From Xanthomarina sp. F1114 (lineage in GTDB: Bacteria; Bacteroidota; Bacteroidia; Flavobacteriales; Flavobacteriaceae), in assembly GCF_026410255.1 (NCBI RefSeq), contig NZ_JAPMLL010000001.1, positions 1-64,000 on the forward strand: DNA of 64,000 nucleotides, read 5' to 3'. Made by a program: the position numbers and the translations under genes. This document shows positions 8,089 to 16,376 of this stretch, in pieces. A model generated the notes under the pieces. That model was not told the origin of the DNA, did not search any database, and saw only the letters and a program-made list of their open reading frames with translations. Each line of letters begins with the position of its first letter. Position 1 is the first letter of the stretch.

Positions 8089-8833
8089 TTACCTTCTTAC
8101 CATAGCTGCGTGTGATAATCTTTGGATGAATAGACCCTTAGTTTGAGCTGCCTGCTCTGTTTGTTCCAAGTTGTTGATCTTCTTAACCTTTTTTGCATCC
8201 AGTAAATCAAAAAACCTTTTCAATGTATCTATCTGGAATGATTTAGCATCTGAGTTCCCGTTCCTATTTTCAATATAAAGAATGTGCGCTTCGTTTATTG
8301 TGCACACCCCTGGCTGATAGCCATATTGCTTTTTATAAGACATCCTGCTATCTTATTTTTCGTTGAAAATGATTGTGTTATCGTAATCAACGGTAAGGAT
8401 GTCAGCCTTGAGAACTCCGATTCTTTCAAGAATATCAATATTTAAACGCTCCAATGTAGGGTTTGTGCAATATTGATGGGTTGCAATACCTCTCTTTGTC
8501 ATACAGGTCTGGACTGGATCGCTAAGTCGTGAGAGTCTTCTTAAAACGGTATCAGGGCTTGCGAGTTTTACATACGGATTGTCTATAAAATGAGATTTCA
8601 GATGGGTCTGCAAGTCCTCGATTACAATCTCCCCCGTAGAGATAAACTGATTTAAGGGAATAGAAAATATCTTTCCAGGAATATTTACTATGGCCAGCCA
8701 TTGAGGGCAGGGCATCGTTGTAAAGTTGACCGATATTCATCTTGTTTAAGTTGTCAAAAACAAAATTGGCTCCTCCAAAAGCTGAAATAGAATTTGATTT
8801 TATTATCTTCACGTCTGTAGTACTAAGCAACAC
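8089..8833 (-). pseudogene. IS1380-family transposase, frameshifted and truncated
   Basis: The N-terminus (SNSISAFGGANFVFDNLNKM, HSKYSWKDIFYSL, VYLYGGD) is in one frame. Near 8625 the frame changes to EDLQTHLKSHFIDNPYVKL and SPDTVLRRLSRLS, then ADILTVDYDNTIIFNEK, which carries the first catalytic aspartate region. An in-frame TAA at 8353-8355 interrupts the run into SYKKQYGYQPGV. The sequence stops after about 230 codons, so the C-terminal half with the rest of the DDE centre is missing. The family is clear (DDE_Tnp_1, IS1380) and the protein is not functional. Confidence 0.88.
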
Positions 8834-8854
8834 TAATTTAAGTGAATATTACGT

Positions 8855-8887
8855 AGCTGCAAAGCCTTATCCAATAAGGATTTGCAG
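8855..8887. repeat. Hairpin upstream of the IS1380 transposase
   Basis: GCTGCAAA (8855-8862) and TTTGCAGC (8880-8887), with inner CCTTAT and ATAAGG, form a near-perfect stem of about 14 bp inside the element just upstream of the transposase start. It may insulate the transposase from outside transcription; that role is inferred. Confidence 0.7.
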
Positions 8888-8901
8888 CATTTTTATTATG
8901 A

Positions 8902-8917
8902 GACTTACGGATTCTAG
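8902..8917 (-). repeat. Right terminal inverted repeat of the IS1380 element
   Basis: The reverse complement begins CCTAGAATCCGTAAG and matches the left end at 12 of 16 positions. Confidence 0.7.
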
Positions 8918-9078
8918 GAACTATCGGGAGTACGAAATTTAGGGATAAAAAGAGAGAGGATTATCAATGTTGTCGAAGTCTAAAGCTTGACTGTATATAC
9001 TAACCTTAATTCTCTCTTTTGTTCTTTCTGATTTATTAGTCCAATTTAATACTTTGTAAACTTAAGCTGTATATAAAA

Positions 9079-9168
9079 AATGCGTAGTTTAGTGCTTAAT
9101 CGAAGCGAAAGCGCGTGTTTGCTTTCATCCAATTTTTGTTCCGAAATCCGCTGACACAAACACGCATT
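9079..9168. repeat. Nested inverted repeat before the small membrane-protein pair
   Basis: GCGTGTTTG (9113-9121) and CAAACACGC (9157-9165) form a perfect 9-bp stem. An outer pair AATGCG (9079-9084) and CGCATT (9163-9168) offers an alternative fold. It ends 30 bases before the ATG at 9198. It may be a terminator, a recombination site or an intergenic repeat. Confidence 0.55.
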
Positions 9169-9197
9169 AAATCATGCACAAAACGCTGACAAACAGT

Positions 9198-9602
9198 ATG
9201 ACAAAACTATTTCGGAATTTAGGAATACTTATTTTTCCATTTGTAATAATGATTACTGTAAATGAAATTGTAAGGCATAACATTTCAGAGAAACAGCATT
9301 CAGCTCATATAATTAATGGAATAAGAACGATTAACTCAAAAAAGAATTTAAAAGATAATTGTACATGGATTTGCTATTATCAAACAACTAACATTTGTAA
9401 AAAAAAACACGTTAAATATTTAACTGAATACTACAAATACACCGACAGTTTTTACTTTGGTATAATAAACACACTACATAACACTGGTAGTTACAAGCTA
9501 GCAAATATTATTTTTTTGGTAATTCTTTGTCCTTCTCTAATTTGGGTGTTCGTAATTAAATCTTTGAGCATACAAAGTCAAATAAAAAAGTTAAAGAATT
9601 AA
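9198..9602 (+). CDS. Small membrane protein of unknown function (first of a pair)
   Basis: 134 residues from the ATG at 9198 (MTKLFRNLGILIFPF), or 142 from an in-frame ATG at 9174; I prefer 9198 because it opens directly on the first membrane helix. There is one N-terminal and one C-terminal hydrophobic helix (LANIIFLVILCPSLIWVFVI), separated by about 80 polar residues with four cysteines, including CTWICYY and NICKKKH. The cysteine-containing loop is probably extracytoplasmic. I do not recognise a named family. The next gene starts one base after the stop and is also a small membrane protein, so the two likely work together. Confidence 0.65.
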   Translation: MTKLFRNLGILIFPFVIMITVNEIVRHNISEKQHSAHIINGIRTINSKKNLKDNCTWICYYQTTNICKKKHVKYLTEYYKYTDSFYFGIINTLHNTGSYKLANIIFLVILCPSLIWVFVIKSLSIQSQIKKLKN

Positions 9603-9603
9603 A

Positions 9604-9819
9604 ATGGATAAGCTAATAGAGATTTTTAACTATTCTTTTACATATTGCACAGATTTTGTTCTTAACTGTGCCAATATCTTAAATTTATCTTATTATGAAA
9701 TCAATTTTATATTATTTTGCTTAATCTATCCAATATTAATATTTGGTTCATTCGGAATGTTTTTAATACAGAAGAAAAGATTAAATAACTTACAAAGAAA
9801 AATCAAAAAAAACATCTGA
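9604..9819 (+). CDS. Small membrane protein of unknown function (second of a pair)
   Basis: 71 residues. A hydrophobic segment (NFILFCLIYPILIFGSFGMF) near the C-terminus is followed by a basic tail (QKKRLNNLQRKIKKNI). An N-terminal region with two cysteines (YCTDFVLNCANIL) is moderately hydrophobic. It starts one base after the preceding stop, so translation is probably coupled. No known domain. Confidence 0.6.
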   Translation: MDKLIEIFNYSFTYCTDFVLNCANILNLSYYEINFILFCLIYPILIFGSFGMFLIQKKRLNNLQRKIKKNI

Positions 9820-10329
9820 TAATTTTTTAATTTGCTTTACTTGGTTTCAGTTCTTCGCGGTAAAACCAATTGTAACACACTATTAATTTTCTCATTGAAA
9901 GTTATAACACCTTGTTGTTTCCATTAAACCATAACCCTCAATGTATAAGCGCTTTAAATTATTCTAAAAACCTGAAAAGCCATTTTTAAATTATAGTAAC
10001 TGCTATCATTAACCTGTAGTCTCAAAGACTAAATGTCTTATGTTTATTCCAAAAATATTTAATATCTTTAGTAATAAAAATAACTTTTAAAAGAACCACT
10101 GCGAGAGTTTTAACGATTTAAATTTGAGGTTTAAAAGTTACAAGCCTGTTCTTATGTTTAGGCCGAAAGCTGTAAAAACTTGAGATTTGGACATATAAAT
10201 AGACCTACTTTCTTGTTATTTATATGTCTTAATCTAGTGTATTTATTAAAACGCCAACTAAAGCCCAATAAAAAGAATGTTTGTTTTAAAGTTTAGAACG
10301 ATTAAGAATTAACTTAAAAAAAAGATGTC
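9820..10329. other. Gene-free stretch with one strong inverted repeat
   Basis: About 510 AT-rich bases in which I see no coding remnant, tRNA or IS end. The only clear structure is a perfect 12-bp inverted repeat at 10190-10228, listed separately. Confidence 0.5.
10190..10228. promoter_or_regulatory. 12-bp inverted repeat upstream of the lipocalin-like lipoprotein
   Basis: GACATATAAATA (10190-10201) and TATTTATATGTC (10217-10228) are perfect reverse complements separated by 15 bp, about 100 bases before the ATG at 10330. It could be a regulator site or an RNA hairpin in the leader. Confidence 0.5.
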
Positions 10330-10833
10330 ATGAAAAAACTCATCACAATTAGTATATTTTTTTCGATAATCGTTGGTTGCGGATCAACAAAAGAACTAAA
10401 CGGGATTCCAGGAAAAAAAACACTAAAAGGGGAATGGCAAGTTGATGAAATAGAATTTTTTGGAGCTGAAGGAACTTATAAAGCATATATGTTCGACATG
10501 GCAGACTCCTATTGCTTTAAAAACAGCGTATGGATGTTTATCCCTAACAATTATACTGGTAAATTTACATTAACATCAAGTGCATCAAGTTGCGAGTCAT
10601 CAACAGCCCGTTTTCGTTGGTCCTATTTTGATACAGATGAAGAGCGTTTTATCCAATTCAAATATATTAATGAAAAAAACAAATCTATTGACCCAATGAA
10701 TCGAGGTTATCGAATGAAAATAAAAAGCTTGAATCAAACCAATATGAAACTTGAAATGGATTTGGAGTACCAAGGATCGCCATTTACAGTTGTAATGAGC
10801 ATGTCAAAAATTTCAAACAATGTAGTACTGTAG
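10330..10833 (+). CDS. Lipocalin-like lipoprotein
   Basis: 167 residues with a lipoprotein signal ending VGCG (Cys about residue 17). The mature part contains LKGEWQVDEIEFFG, the usual first strand of lipocalin-like Bacteroidota lipoproteins, and several alternating beta-strand segments. There are two internal cysteines (residues about 56 and 80). The ligand is unknown. It lies 31 bases before an OmpA-family gene and is probably co-transcribed with it, so the pair may act together at the outer membrane. Confidence 0.7.
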   Translation: MKKLITISIFFSIIVGCGSTKELNGIPGKKTLKGEWQVDEIEFFGAEGTYKAYMFDMADSYCFKNSVWMFIPNNYTGKFTLTSSASSCESSTARFRWSYFDTDEERFIQFKYINEKNKSIDPMNRGYRMKIKSLNQTNMKLEMDLEYQGSPFTVVMSMSKISNNVVL

Positions 10834-10864
10834 AACAGATTACAATTAAAAATAATTTTGAAAC

Positions 10865-11536
10865 ATGAAAAATATACTAAGAACTACCCTAGCAATTAGC
10901 ATTGTTTTATGCTTAATAAGTTGTAATGCAATGAAAAATGCAAATAAAACTCAAAAAGGTGCTGGAATTGGAGTGGCCAGTGGTGCTATTGCTGGTGGAA
11001 TTATAGGAGGCAATCTCAAAGGTGCTCTTATTGGAGCTGCCATAGGTGGGGTGAGCGGTGCTATAATTGGCAATGTAATGGATAAACAAGCCAGAAAAAT
11101 TGAAGAAGCTATTCCCGGTGCAGAAGTAGAGCGTGTAGGTGAAGGAATTCATGTGGTTTTTGATGAGAATAGTGGTGTTAACTTTGCCACAAACAAATCG
11201 GATCTAACTAGTAAATCGGAAGAAAATCTTGATAAAGTTGCCAAAATCCTAATTGAATTTCCAGATACTAACATCACCATTCAAGGACATACCGATAACA
11301 CTGGAAAAAATGACTACAATCTTAGTTTATCAAGAAAGAGAGCAGAGTCTGTAGCAGAGTATTTAAGTTCAAATGGCGTATCTTTTTCACGTTTTAGGAT
11401 AGAAGCATTGGGGGAAGACGCTCCGCGATATGATAATAACACAGTTGAAGGACGGGCACAAAACAGAAGAGTAGAAATGGCAATAAGCGCAAATCAAGAA
11501 ATGATTGAAGATGCTCAAGCAAAACAACGCAATTAA
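10865..11536 (+). CDS. OmpA-family lipoprotein with glycine-zipper segment
   Basis: 223 residues. A lipoprotein signal ends in ISC (Cys about residue 20). Residues about 30-75 form a glycine-zipper membrane-inserting segment (GAGIGVASGAIAGGIIGGN, GALIGAAIGGVSGAIIG). The C-terminal half is an OmpA peptidoglycan-binding domain with TIQGHTDNTGKNDYNLSLS and GRAQNRRVEM. It should anchor the outer membrane to peptidoglycan. The layout resembles YiaD-type proteins. It follows the lipocalin-like gene and precedes a DUF1254 gene. Confidence 0.9.
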   Translation: MKNILRTTLAISIVLCLISCNAMKNANKTQKGAGIGVASGAIAGGIIGGNLKGALIGAAIGGVSGAIIGNVMDKQARKIEEAIPGAEVERVGEGIHVVFDENSGVNFATNKSDLTSKSEENLDKVAKILIEFPDTNITIQGHTDNTGKNDYNLSLSRKRAESVAEYLSSNGVSFSRFRIEALGEDAPRYDNNTVEGRAQNRRVEMAISANQEMIEDAQAKQRN

Positions 11537-11584
11537 CCTTTAAGTTAAATATATAACAACAATTAAACCTAAATACAAATTAAT

Positions 11585-13108
11585 ATGAAATCTAAAAATT
11601 TACTTTTCATAATTTTTGCTTCATCGATTATTTTAACGGGATATAGTCAAACGAAACCCAATAAAGTATCTGTAGCAAACAAATCCATTATCAATTCTGA
11701 TTTAATAGGCAGTCAAAAATTGAATTCAGCCATAGGAACAATTGAATTAGACAATACCTTCCCAACCGATGAAACGATGAAACGAATTTATGAAGTCCGC
11801 GATATTCAGCGGGCATCAGAAATAGTACTTTGGAGTTTGCCTACCATTCAGTTCCAAGCCTGGAAAGAAGGACAAGAAAACGCATTTGGCACGAATGGTC
11901 CCGAATTTGTTGTTTACACAACCCTGAAAGAAAATACAGGAATTGTAACGTCAAATGCAACCACACCTTACATTTTTGGATGGCCAGATTTAACAAAAAC
12001 CGGTCCAATAGTTATTGAAATGCCGGCAGGAAATTATGCTTCCGCAATTATGGATTGGTGGGAATATCCGGTATGCGATATGGGGCTTACTGGGCCAGAT
12101 AAAGGAAACGGAGGCAAATATGTTATTGTAGGTCCTAATGATAACGCTGAAGACTTTAAAGATAAAGGAGACTTTATTTTTCAATCACGAACCAATAAAT
12201 TAAGTGTTGGATTCAGAGTACTAGAACCAGGAGATGAGGCTATAAAAGAGTTTACAGATATTGTTAAAGTATATCCTCTAAAAAATGACAACCACGATAC
12301 TAAGTTTGTTTTTAAAGCCGATAAAGATTGGTACGGACAAGCTCCTATTGGATTAAAATATTTTGAAATGCTTCACAGAGCAATACAAAATGAACCCGTT
12401 AGAGATCGTGATAAAGCGTATATGGAATGGCTTCATTACTTCGGCATAATGGATGGCGAACCTTTTGAGCCATCAGAAAATATCAAAAACATTCTAGAAG
12501 AAGGTGGAAGACTTGGAGAACTTACCGCACGTGCCAATGCTATGGAGCCTTATTTTGCGAAACCTTACTATGAAGGCACCAACTGGTATCGTTTAATTGA
12601 CTTCCCAATTGAACAAGAAGATAGTGTGCGGTACTATACAGACGAAAGAGCTGCTTGGTTTTATGAGGCTGTAACCACCACTAAGGGAATGAAAACAGAA
12701 ACGCCAGGTCAAGGACAAGTATATTTAAGTACAAAACGAGATAGTGATGGTGATTTCTTAAAAGGTGGAGAAACCTATAAGCTGACGATTCCTGCTAATG
12801 CACCTTTCGAGCAGTTTTGGTCTCTTACTCCTTATAGCGAACACACTCGTGGATTAATACGCTCTGAAATAACAGAGTTTATTGATGCTAACAGAGACTC
12901 TAGAGATGAACGTTTGGTATTTAATGATGATGGTTCTGTAGACCTTTACTTTGGTCCAGACGATAGTAAAGTGCCAAGTGAATTTCACAACAATTGGATG
13001 CAGACAAATATAGACGAAGGTTGGTTTCCATATTTCAGACTCTACGCACCAAAAAAAGAATTCTTCGATAAAAGCTGGAAGCTAGCAGATATTGAAAAAA
13101 TTAAATAA
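11585..13108 (+). CDS. DUF1254/DUF1214 domain protein, secreted
   Basis: 507 residues, close to the normal full length of this family. It has an N-terminal signal peptide (LLFIIFASSIILTGYSQ). The DUF1254 region (residues about 60-190) contains AIGTIELDNTFPTDETMKRI and FVVYTTLKENTGIVTSNATT. The DUF1214 region (about 370-500) contains GGETYKLTIPANAPFEQFWS and DGSVDLYFGPDD. The catalytic role is unknown. The related but much shorter lipoprotein at 768-1841 shows that the genome keeps at least two versions. It starts 48 bases after the OmpA gene. Confidence 0.9.
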   Translation: MKSKNLLFIIFASSIILTGYSQTKPNKVSVANKSIINSDLIGSQKLNSAIGTIELDNTFPTDETMKRIYEVRDIQRASEIVLWSLPTIQFQAWKEGQENAFGTNGPEFVVYTTLKENTGIVTSNATTPYIFGWPDLTKTGPIVIEMPAGNYASAIMDWWEYPVCDMGLTGPDKGNGGKYVIVGPNDNAEDFKDKGDFIFQSRTNKLSVGFRVLEPGDEAIKEFTDIVKVYPLKNDNHDTKFVFKADKDWYGQAPIGLKYFEMLHRAIQNEPVRDRDKAYMEWLHYFGIMDGEPFEPSENIKNILEEGGRLGELTARANAMEPYFAKPYYEGTNWYRLIDFPIEQEDSVRYYTDERAAWFYEAVTTTKGMKTETPGQGQVYLSTKRDSDGDFLKGGETYKLTIPANAPFEQFWSLTPYSEHTRGLIRSEITEFIDANRDSRDERLVFNDDGSVDLYFGPDDSKVPSEFHNNWMQTNIDEGWFPYFRLYAPKKEFFDKSWKLADIEKIK

Positions 13109-13374
13109 TAATTTAAACCATTTCCTAAACAGAAACAGCCATAGTTTTCTACATGTTAAGGGTTTTTAATTTATCATTTTTTTTTGGATTAGAGAACCAT
13201 AAAAAAGAGCAGGTTTTCTTCAAAAGCTATGAGGGTTAACAAGATTATAGATTCTAGGTTGGGTATAGAATATAACCTTGATCAAATCCGTTTTGGTTTC
13301 ATATATATCTGCTTACTTATTTTAAAACAGTAGCAAACTCAATATTATTTCACCTAACCGAACGAGAATCGAAA

Positions 13375-13947
13375 ATGATTGAACCAAAAGAAAAAAATAA
13401 TTTCTATGTTATAACAGGTGGTCCAGGGGTGGGAAAAACAACTTTGTTAGAAGAGTTAAAACACCGAAATTACAGTATTATTCCTGAAATAGCTCGCGAA
13501 TTAATACAAGAGCAGCAAAAAGACAACGGAATAGCTTTGCCTTGGAAAAACAAGAACCTATATAAAGAAATGATGTTTGAGCGTTCGATAAATAGTTTTG
13601 AGGTCGTTGACAAAAAATTGAATAATGAAAAACCTGTTTTCTTCGATCGTGGGTTTTTAGACAGTATTTGTTATGCCGATTTAATTCAATCAGAAATAAG
13701 TGAACGTATGAAATTATACGCAGAAAGCTGGAAATACAATAGAAATATATTTATACTTCCACCTTGGCGAGAAATTTACGAAACCGACACCGAACGAAAA
13801 CAAGATTGGGATGAAGCTGTTTTAACCTATGAAAAAATGTGTAAAACATACAGAAGTTACGGATATAATATAATTGGAATACCAAAAGTCTCCGTAAAGA
13901 ATAGAGCTAATTTTATATTGAAACTAATTGAACAAAACCGAAAATAA
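13375..13947 (+). CDS. AAA-like P-loop ATPase/kinase
   Basis: 190 residues covering an AAA_28-type P-loop NTPase: the Walker A motif GGPGVGKTTLLEEL is at residues about 14-28, RELIQEQQ follows, and the Walker B-like VFFDRGFLDSICYAD is near residue 86. Proteins of this size often resemble nucleotide kinases, but the substrate is unknown. It is a single-gene unit with its own upstream gap of 266 bases and a hairpin after its stop. No partner suggests a function. Confidence 0.8.
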   Translation: MIEPKEKNNFYVITGGPGVGKTTLLEELKHRNYSIIPEIARELIQEQQKDNGIALPWKNKNLYKEMMFERSINSFEVVDKKLNNEKPVFFDRGFLDSICYADLIQSEISERMKLYAESWKYNRNIFILPPWREIYETDTERKQDWDEAVLTYEKMCKTYRSYGYNIIGIPKVSVKNRANFILKLIEQNRK

Positions 13948-13965
13948 AAATACAATCAAAACGTT

Positions 13966-13988
13966 TTACATAAAAGGGGTTTATGTAA
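13966..13988 (+). terminator. Hairpin after the P-loop ATPase gene
   Basis: TTACATAAA (13966-13974) and TTTATGTAA (13980-13988) pair perfectly around a five-base loop. No T-run follows, so termination is possible but not assured. Confidence 0.45.
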
Positions 13989-14085
13989 TATAAACAACCG
14001 ATATTTAAGGATAATTGTAGTGTTTCATTTTAATGCAAACATAAATTGTATTTATAAATGACTCGCAAAAACATTAAAAATTAAA

Positions 14086-15144
14086 ATGAAAGTACTTACC
14101 TACCTTGTATTCATATTACTTTCTACCCATATATTTGGTCAACAAATGGATTCTATTGCATATAAAGAAATCGATGTTATAATTAAAGATCATTTTGATT
14201 CATATTCACATATTTTCAAACAAAAACTAACAAACAGCATACAAACAGAAAATTATATACGTCCTTGGGATGAAGAAATGCTTTCAGAAAACACACTAAG
14301 CGCCTATTTAAATACTATATCTAATAATGCAAAGATTAAAACAGATAGTTCTTGGACAAATTATAACAGATTGGTAATTTACTCTTACCTACCTGAAGAT
14401 GATAATAAAAATATACTTGAAAATTTTAAATTCGAAATAATAAAACACAATCTAATCGACTCCAACAACAATGTTGTGAACGTAGAAAAATATGCGTCAG
14501 GTAAAAACTGGAGTTACGATCAACCATGTAATACCACAGGCAAAAAGCCTGCGACTAATTTATGTAAAAAAGTAGATTCACAATTTAAATTAGAGGCAAT
14601 CCCTTCGGAACAATTGTTAGGAGACGTTTTAATTAATACCAAATTTCTTTCTGGCTATTCGCACATAAAAATAACAGACAGTCTTCTAAGCAAGTCTTTA
14701 AGTTTAAGTCAGGAAGAATTTACAATTATTGAAATTACTGACAATAAAATTGTTGTACTTAATGCTACAGACAAAAATGAATTTCTTCAAAAAACATCAT
14801 TCGTTAATTTAGACAAAAATGGAAACCGTCTAGGCTCTAAGCTCATTGAAACAAAGAAAAAAGCTAATCGAGATCAATTTATTTGGCAAGGACAATCTAG
14901 CCAAACAATTGATGCTTATAATTACAAACTATTTAAAGAAAACCCCTATTTATCTTATGATACTTATAAAAATATGGTTCGTGAGAAACTAATAAGAGTA
15001 TTTAAATCAAATAACCGCGAAGCTACATATAAGAAGGAGTATGGGGAAATATATACCATTATAAACATAGGCAGCAACATTGAAAACCTATATTTATACA
15101 CACCCAATTATTTAGAAAAAATGTTTACTATTCAATTAAAATGA
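14086..15144 (+). CDS. Secreted protein of unknown function
   Basis: 352 residues with a cleavable signal peptide (VLTYLVFILLSTHIFGQQ). The mature chain is polar and rich in Lys, Asn, Asp and Ser. A segment with two cysteines (QPCNTTGKKPATNLCKK, about residues 145-161) may form a disulfide. I recognise no domain. The last four bases overlap the start of the next gene (ATGA at 15141-15144), so the two are translationally coupled. Periplasmic or cell-surface localisation is inferred. Confidence 0.65.
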   Translation: MKVLTYLVFILLSTHIFGQQMDSIAYKEIDVIIKDHFDSYSHIFKQKLTNSIQTENYIRPWDEEMLSENTLSAYLNTISNNAKIKTDSSWTNYNRLVIYSYLPEDDNKNILENFKFEIIKHNLIDSNNNVVNVEKYASGKNWSYDQPCNTTGKKPATNLCKKVDSQFKLEAIPSEQLLGDVLINTKFLSGYSHIKITDSLLSKSLSLSQEEFTIIEITDNKIVVLNATDKNEFLQKTSFVNLDKNGNRLGSKLIETKKKANRDQFIWQGQSSQTIDAYNYKLFKENPYLSYDTYKNMVREKLIRVFKSNNREATYKKEYGEIYTIINIGSNIENLYLYTPNYLEKMFTIQLK

Positions 15145-15758
15145 AAATAAATAAAACACATATTATTCTTCTGTCTTTTATTATTTGTTCTTATGTTCAA
15201 GGACAAGAAAAATTTAAAATTGAGGTCAGACAAACAGACTCTGGCAAAGAAATTTATAGTATTATAGACACAAAAGACCAATCTATTAAAGAGCTTGACA
15301 ATAATAAATACAGCATATATTTTGGAGATAATACCTATCAATATTTTGCTGTTTTTGAAATTAAAGGAGCACTTGATTGGTATGCTATAGACAAAAATGA
15401 AGAAGTCTTATTCTTAGTTTATAACACAAATCCGGGAGAGCCTAGTCCAGACAAACTAATTGAAAACAAAATTAGAATAGTTGACAAACAAGGTAAGATT
15501 GGATTTGCCAATTATAAAGGGGAAGTTATTATACAACCTCAATTTGAAATAGCCACTTCTTTCCACAACGGAAAGGCTATTGTTGGTCAAGATTGCAAAA
15601 ATGTTCCCTGGCACGACCATGATCAGGGAGAGGCTTGTAATCATTACAGCATAGAATGTCAGAATAATGGTTATATCAATGAGAAAGGAGAAGTTTTAAA
15701 AATGGGAGATTTTTCATTTGAAGAAATAAGAGAAGAAATAGAATGGGAAAAATTATAA
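15141..15758 (+). CDS. Secreted WG-repeat protein
   Basis: 205 residues with a signal peptide (HIILLSFIICSYVQGQE). Residues about 105-140 read VDKQGKIGFANYKGEVIIQP, a WG-repeat unit, followed by another partial unit (GYINEKGEVL). WG repeats form beta-hairpin modules whose partners are mostly unknown. A Cys/His-rich insert (CKNVPWHDHDQGEACNHY) is unusual and might bind a metal. The gene overlaps the stop of 14086-15144 by four bases, which implies a shared operon and probably a shared function at the envelope. Confidence 0.7.
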   Translation: MKINKTHIILLSFIICSYVQGQEKFKIEVRQTDSGKEIYSIIDTKDQSIKELDNNKYSIYFGDNTYQYFAVFEIKGALDWYAIDKNEEVLFLVYNTNPGEPSPDKLIENKIRIVDKQGKIGFANYKGEVIIQPQFEIATSFHNGKAIVGQDCKNVPWHDHDQGEACNHYSIECQNNGYINEKGEVLKMGDFSFEEIREEIEWEKL

Positions 15759-15813
15759 AAACAAAGCTTTATAAATAAATATGTATACACTTAATTTTTA
15801 GATAATTAAAACT

Positions 15814-16239
15814 ATGGTTATAACTCTACTATTAAGTATTGTTTTTATTGGGCTTGGAATTATTCATTTTAATTGGGTATTTGGAGGAAAATGGGGATTT
15901 CAAGAGTCTTTACCAACAAACAGAAATGGAGAAAAAGTATTAAATCCTAAAACTATTGACTGTCTTATAGTCGGTTTCTTTTTAATAGTTTTTGGTATGT
16001 TTTACTTCTTAAAACTAGGTTTAATTACTCTTCAAATGCCTCATAAAATTTCAACAATTGCTGGTTGGACAATTCCAATTATCTTTCTTTTAAGAGCTGT
16101 AGGGGAATTCAATTATATTGGATTTTTCAAACAAGTTAAAGGTACAGAGTTTGCCAAACTTGACAGCAAGTATTTTTCTCCTCTATGTTTAATTGTAGGG
16201 TTATTAGGAATAATAACTCAAATTAACACAGGTATTTAA
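15814..16239 (+). CDS. DUF3995 membrane protein
   Basis: 141 residues with four predicted membrane helices. The N-terminal pattern IHFNWVFGGKWGFQESLPTN and the middle LLRAVGEFNYIGFFK match DUF3995, an uncharacterised integral membrane family. It lies 55 bases after the WG-repeat gene and may be part of that operon. Its 3' end faces gldD. Confidence 0.8.
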   Translation: MVITLLLSIVFIGLGIIHFNWVFGGKWGFQESLPTNRNGEKVLNPKTIDCLIVGFFLIVFGMFYFLKLGLITLQMPHKISTIAGWTIPIIFLLRAVGEFNYIGFFKQVKGTEFAKLDSKYFSPLCLIVGLLGIITQINTGI

Positions 16240-16376
16240 GGCCAAAACACTTATTACAATAAAATCATTTTCATTTTTATTGTTTGTCACATTTTAAATA
16301 TATGTACAGTTTACAGAAAGACCATTTATTTGATATAGCTTTAAAAACACGCCATTTTCCATGACACAAGAAGGTT

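Larger units (their letters stand above)
7867..8917 (-). mobile_element. Decayed IS1380-family insertion sequence
   Basis: The ends are imperfect inverted repeats, 12 of 16 matching: CTTAGAATCCGCAC at 7867-7880, and the reverse complement of 8902-8917 (CCTAGAATCCGTAAGT). It is flanked by AGCT (7863-7866) and AACT (8918-8921), which looks like a 4-bp target duplication with one mutation. At 1051 bp it is well short of the roughly 1.6-1.7 kb usual for the family, so part of the transposase gene has been deleted. The insertion splits the palindrome TCCCGATAGCTATCGGGA. Confidence 0.75.

Noticed and set aside
9079-9168. Integron attC site
   Set aside because: An inverted repeat is present, but no integrase gene or conserved attC core can be shown in this window; kept only as a hypothesis.
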